A stretch of 6,588 nucleotides of DNA from Desulfobacteraceae bacterium (lineage in GTDB: Bacteria > Desulfobacterota > Desulfobacteria > Desulfobacterales > UBA11574), in assembly GCA_002868985.1 (NCBI GenBank), contig PKTV01000174.1:3950-10537 (forward strand). Reading direction: 5' to 3'. Each line of letters starts with the position of its first letter. Position 1 is the stretch's first letter. This document shows, piece by piece, positions 4,486-6,588 of this stretch. A program made the translations under genes and the position numbers. The notes under the pieces are model-generated. The model made no database searches and was not told where the DNA came from. It was given only the letters and a program-made list of their open reading frames with translations.

Positions 4486-5136
4486 ATGGAAAAACAATTT
4501 CTTGTTGATGATTTAAATATCGGTGAGGCATGGCGACTTTTCAAGATCATGGGAGAGTTTGTTGAAGGCATCGATACGCTTAATGAAATAGGGCCTGCGG
4601 TGAGTTTCTTCGGATCTGCAAGAATTAAACCTTCTGATTCAATCTATAAAAAAACCGAAAAACTGGCCAAGCTTTTTGTAGAAAGCAACTTTGCCGTGAT
4701 TACAGGTGGGGGGGGAGGCGTGATGGAAGCGGCCAATAAAGGTGCGACAGAAGCAGGGGGCACCTCCGTCGGGCTGAATATTATTCTTCCCTTTGAGCAG
4801 AAGCCGAATTCTTTTGCCAATGTTAAAATAGACTTTAAATACTTTTTCATTCGCAAAGTCATGTTCGTTAAATATGCTGCGGCATACATTATCCTACCTG
4901 GCGGTTTTGGTACCCTGGATGAATTGTTTGAAGCCGTCACACTGGTTCAGACCCACCGCATAAAGCCTTTTCCGTTAATTCTGGTCGGCTCGGACTACTG
5001 GCTAGGGCTCATTGATTGGATAAAAACAAAACTGCTTTCTGAAAAGCGGATATCTCCGGAGGATATTGAAATTTTGCAGGTCATGGATGAGCCTGAAGAT
5101 ATCGTCAAAGCCGTACAGAAAGTGATTATATTATAG
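4486..5136 (+). CDS. LOG family protein (TIGR00730), nucleotide 5'-monophosphate phosphoribohydrolase-like
   Basis: LOG (lysine-decarboxylase-like, Rossmann-fold) proteins cleave nucleoside monophosphates to base and ribose 5-phosphate. In plants and some bacteria this releases cytokinins. The 216 residues carry FFGSARI near residue 42, the glycine-rich GGGGGVMEAANKGATEAGG from about 74, the FFIRKVMFVKYA helix with its Arg-Lys, and PGGFGTLDELFEAVTLVQT from about 138. The last two are the family's substrate and catalytic motifs. Length and motif order fit the soluble bacterial type. ATG 4486 is the likely start. A TTG three codons earlier (4477) keeps frame too, and neither has a clear ribosome site. 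It ends TAG directly followed by an in-frame TGA. It lies 138 bp behind the selenoprotein gene and may share its transcript. The true substrate cannot be read from sequence. Confidence 0.92.
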   Translation: MEKQFLVDDLNIGEAWRLFKIMGEFVEGIDTLNEIGPAVSFFGSARIKPSDSIYKKTEKLAKLFVESNFAVITGGGGGVMEAANKGATEAGGTSVGLNIILPFEQKPNSFANVKIDFKYFFIRKVMFVKYAAAYIILPGGFGTLDELFEAVTLVQTHRIKPFPLILVGSDYWLGLIDWIKTKLLSEKRISPEDIEILQVMDEPEDIVKAVQKVIIL

Positions 5137-5283
5137 TGAGTATTTTTAGGGATTCAAGTTTGGAGCTGTTTCAACCTGCCTGCCTTTTTTTTGCATACGG
5201 ATAAACAGCAAATGGGTATATTTCTACTTGATTAATAAAAAATATAATGTATGATCTGACGAAAATAAATGAATGATATTCAG

Positions 5284-5310
5284 AAAAGAGGTTATTAAGC
5301 CTCTTTTTTT
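5284..5310 (+). terminator. Rho-independent terminator after the LOG-family gene
   Basis: AAAAGAGGTT (5284-5293) pairs with AAGCCTCTTTT (5298-5307, one G-U pair counted from 5299) around an ATTA loop. The T-run continues to 5310, giving seven T in a row. It lies 148 bp after the LOG stop codon and separates that unit from livG. The A-rich left arm means it could also work in reverse. The rest of the 5137-5438 spacer is AT-rich and shows no gene. Confidence 0.75.
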
Positions 5311-5424
5311 AAGTTAAGCTTCAATTGGTCGCAAGCAAAATGGGGCTTTTTATAAATTATATCAAATATATATAAGGGTTATGCAAATTCATCCGAATTT
5401 ATTAAAATGCTAAATAAATCAATT

Positions 5425-5430
5425 AAAGGA
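5425..5430 (+). promoter_or_regulatory. Ribosome binding site supporting a TTG start of the LivG-like gene
   Basis: AAAGGA ends 8 nt before TTG 5439. The next in-frame ATG (5478) has no such site, so the rare start codon is preferred. Confidence 0.6.
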
Positions 5431-5438
5431 AAAGAATT

Positions 5439-6260
5439 TTGACAGAATCTAATAAACCCAAAGAACAGGACATTCTGATGGAGTTAGAGGATGTCCATAT
5501 GTTTTTCGGTAAAGTGTGCGCTTTGGCCGGCGTTAGCCTGAAAGTAAGAAAAGGCGAGATTCATTCTGTCATCGGTCCCAACGGCGCCGGCAAGACGGTG
5601 ATGATGAATATCATTAACGGCCTTTATTCTCCGCAAAAGGGGAATATCTTCTATAAACAAAAAAAGATCAACGCACTCAAGCCGTTTGAACGGGCTCAAC
5701 TTGGCATTTCTAGAACATTTCAGAAAGTCGAGGTTTTCGGGGGAATGACGGTATTGGATAACATCCGTCTGGGCCGTCATATCCATATGAAATCGGGTAT
5801 TACCACCGGATCGATTTATCTTGGCAAAACCGCCCGTGAAGAGGTTGAACACAGAAATTTTATTGAAGAACAAATCATCGATCTTTTGGAAATTCAACAT
5901 ATCCGACATAAACCTGTGGGCATGTTACCGTATGGACTGCAAAAACGAGTAGAACTCGGCAGGGCATTGGCCCTGGAACCGGAGCTTTTAATCCTGGATG
6001 AACCGCTGGCCGGGCTTAATCTCGAGGAAGTCGAAGACATGGCAAGGTTTGTTTTGGATATTAGTGAAGAAGAACGATGGAGGGTCACCTGTATTCTGGT
6101 GGAGCATGATATTGGTGTGGTCATGGATTTATCCGACCGTGTCTTTGTTCTTAATTTCGGCAACATGATCATCGACGGAACTCCTGATGAAGTCCAAAAT
6201 CACCCTGAAGTGATTAAGGCGTACCTGGGTGAAGAGGATTTGTATGCAACAAGGGCATAA
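5439..6260 (+). CDS. ABC transporter ATP-binding protein, LivG (branched-chain amino acid) type
   Basis: This is a cytoplasmic ATPase subunit that drives uptake through a membrane permease pair of the LivHM type. The 273 residues show, in order, Walker A GPNGAGKT (46-53), the Q-loop RTFQ (Gln95), the signature in its LivG form LPYGLQKRVELGRAL (about 163-177), Walker B LLILDEP with catalytic Glu188, the D-loop AGLN (191-194) and the switch His223 in VEHD. The end, with HPEVIKAYLGEE, is typical of LivG. In the signature, Leu replaces the first Gln of the usual PYGQQ, a mild departure. It starts at TTG with a good Shine-Dalgarno. An acyl-CoA ligase begins 23 bp downstream, and no permease gene is in view. 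In deltaproteobacteria such Liv-like sets next to acyl-CoA ligases may import aromatic or fatty acids and not amino acids (inference), so I give no gene symbol. Confidence 0.93.
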   Translation: MTESNKPKEQDILMELEDVHMFFGKVCALAGVSLKVRKGEIHSVIGPNGAGKTVMMNIINGLYSPQKGNIFYKQKKINALKPFERAQLGISRTFQKVEVFGGMTVLDNIRLGRHIHMKSGITTGSIYLGKTAREEVEHRNFIEEQIIDLLEIQHIRHKPVGMLPYGLQKRVELGRALALEPELLILDEPLAGLNLEEVEDMARFVLDISEEERWRVTCILVEHDIGVVMDLSDRVFVLNFGNMIIDGTPDEVQNHPEVIKAYLGEEDLYATRA

Positions 6261-6283
6261 AACAGTATATAAAAAAATATAGC

Positions 6284-6588
6284 ATGAAAATTACAAAAGA
6301 CCTCACAATCCCAAAGCTTTTTTATGAAAAGGCCGGCAAATACGGCAAGGGCAGAGTGGCCATGCGGGAGAAGGAATTCGGCATCTGGCGCCCCATCACC
6401 TGGCATGATTATTTCCAAAATGTCAAGTACTTGACACTTGGGCTTATTCGTTTAGGCCTTGAAGAAGGGGATAAGGTTGCCATGATCGGCGACAATCGTC
6501 CCGAGGGTTTATGGGCTGAAATGGCGACGTTATGCGCAAGGGGTGTTGGGGTTTGGCTATTCCAGGACTGCCTGATTGATGAAGTCAA
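6284..6588 (+). CDS. Long-chain acyl-CoA synthetase (AMP-binding, FadD-like), 5' part
   Basis: AMP-forming ligases of this family activate fatty or other carboxylic acids to acyl-CoA using ATP. Only the first 101 codons are here; the gene runs past the right edge. The N-terminal pattern is that of the long-chain type: IPKLFYEKAGKYG, then VAMREKEFGIWRPITWHDY, LGLIRLGLEEGDKVAMIGDN, RPEGLWAEMATLCARG and the VWLFQDCLIDEV segment. The ATP motif and the catalytic region are beyond the window. ATG 6284 is the first start after the livG stop, 23 bp away, though the ribosome site is weak (A-rich only). The two are probably one operon, and a transporter ATPase with an acid-activating enzyme suggests uptake followed by CoA activation. 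The chemical class of the substrate cannot be told from this part. Confidence 0.9.
   Translation, partial: MKITKDLTIPKLFYEKAGKYGKGRVAMREKEFGIWRPITWHDYFQNVKYLTLGLIRLGLEEGDKVAMIGDNRPEGLWAEMATLCARGVGVWLFQDCLIDEV

Noticed and set aside
5894..6172. Minus-strand frames under the LivG-like gene
   Set aside because: Ser/Arg/Thr-rich antisense shadows of the ATPase gene.

Overview
The window most likely comes from a sulfate-reducing or related deltaproteobacterium (Desulfobacterota, probably Desulfobacterales). This is inferred from four things: a LivG-type transporter ATPase just upstream of a long-chain acyl-CoA ligase, a minimal ptsH-ptsI pair with no sugar permease, a selenocysteine-encoding UXX-star gene, and AT-rich spacers carrying palindromic repeats. 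No rRNA, tRNA, tmRNA, CRISPR array or intact transposase was seen.

Left half, minus strand, in transcription order: ptsH (HPr), ptsI (enzyme I), smpB, then a small unrecognised coil-forming protein. ptsH and ptsI are 6 bp apart and are probably served by a promoter near 3965-3993, which leaves a leader of about 415 nt. ptsI is full length and colinear with E. coli enzyme I, but codon 324 is an in-frame amber (2281-2283). smpB ends inside a MITE-like palindromic element at 678-856, whose terminal inverted repeat supplies the smpB stop codon.

Right half, plus strand: a 75-codon UXX-star glutaredoxin-like selenoprotein gene (4120-4347) that ordinary gene calling misses because it contains two in-frame UGA codons; a LOG-family nucleotide phosphoribohydrolase-like gene; a rho-independent terminator; then a LivG-like ABC ATPase and the start of a FadD-like acyl-CoA ligase that runs off the window.

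The theme worth following is recoding. One gene needs UGA read as Sec twice, and another carries UAG at a position where the family has a sense codon. Some deltaproteobacteria, such as the delta1 symbiont of Olavius algarvensis, are known to use both Sec and pyrrolysine. A Sec reading of the small gene is strongly supported. A pyrrolysine reading of ptsI is only a hypothesis beside nonsense mutation and sequencing error.
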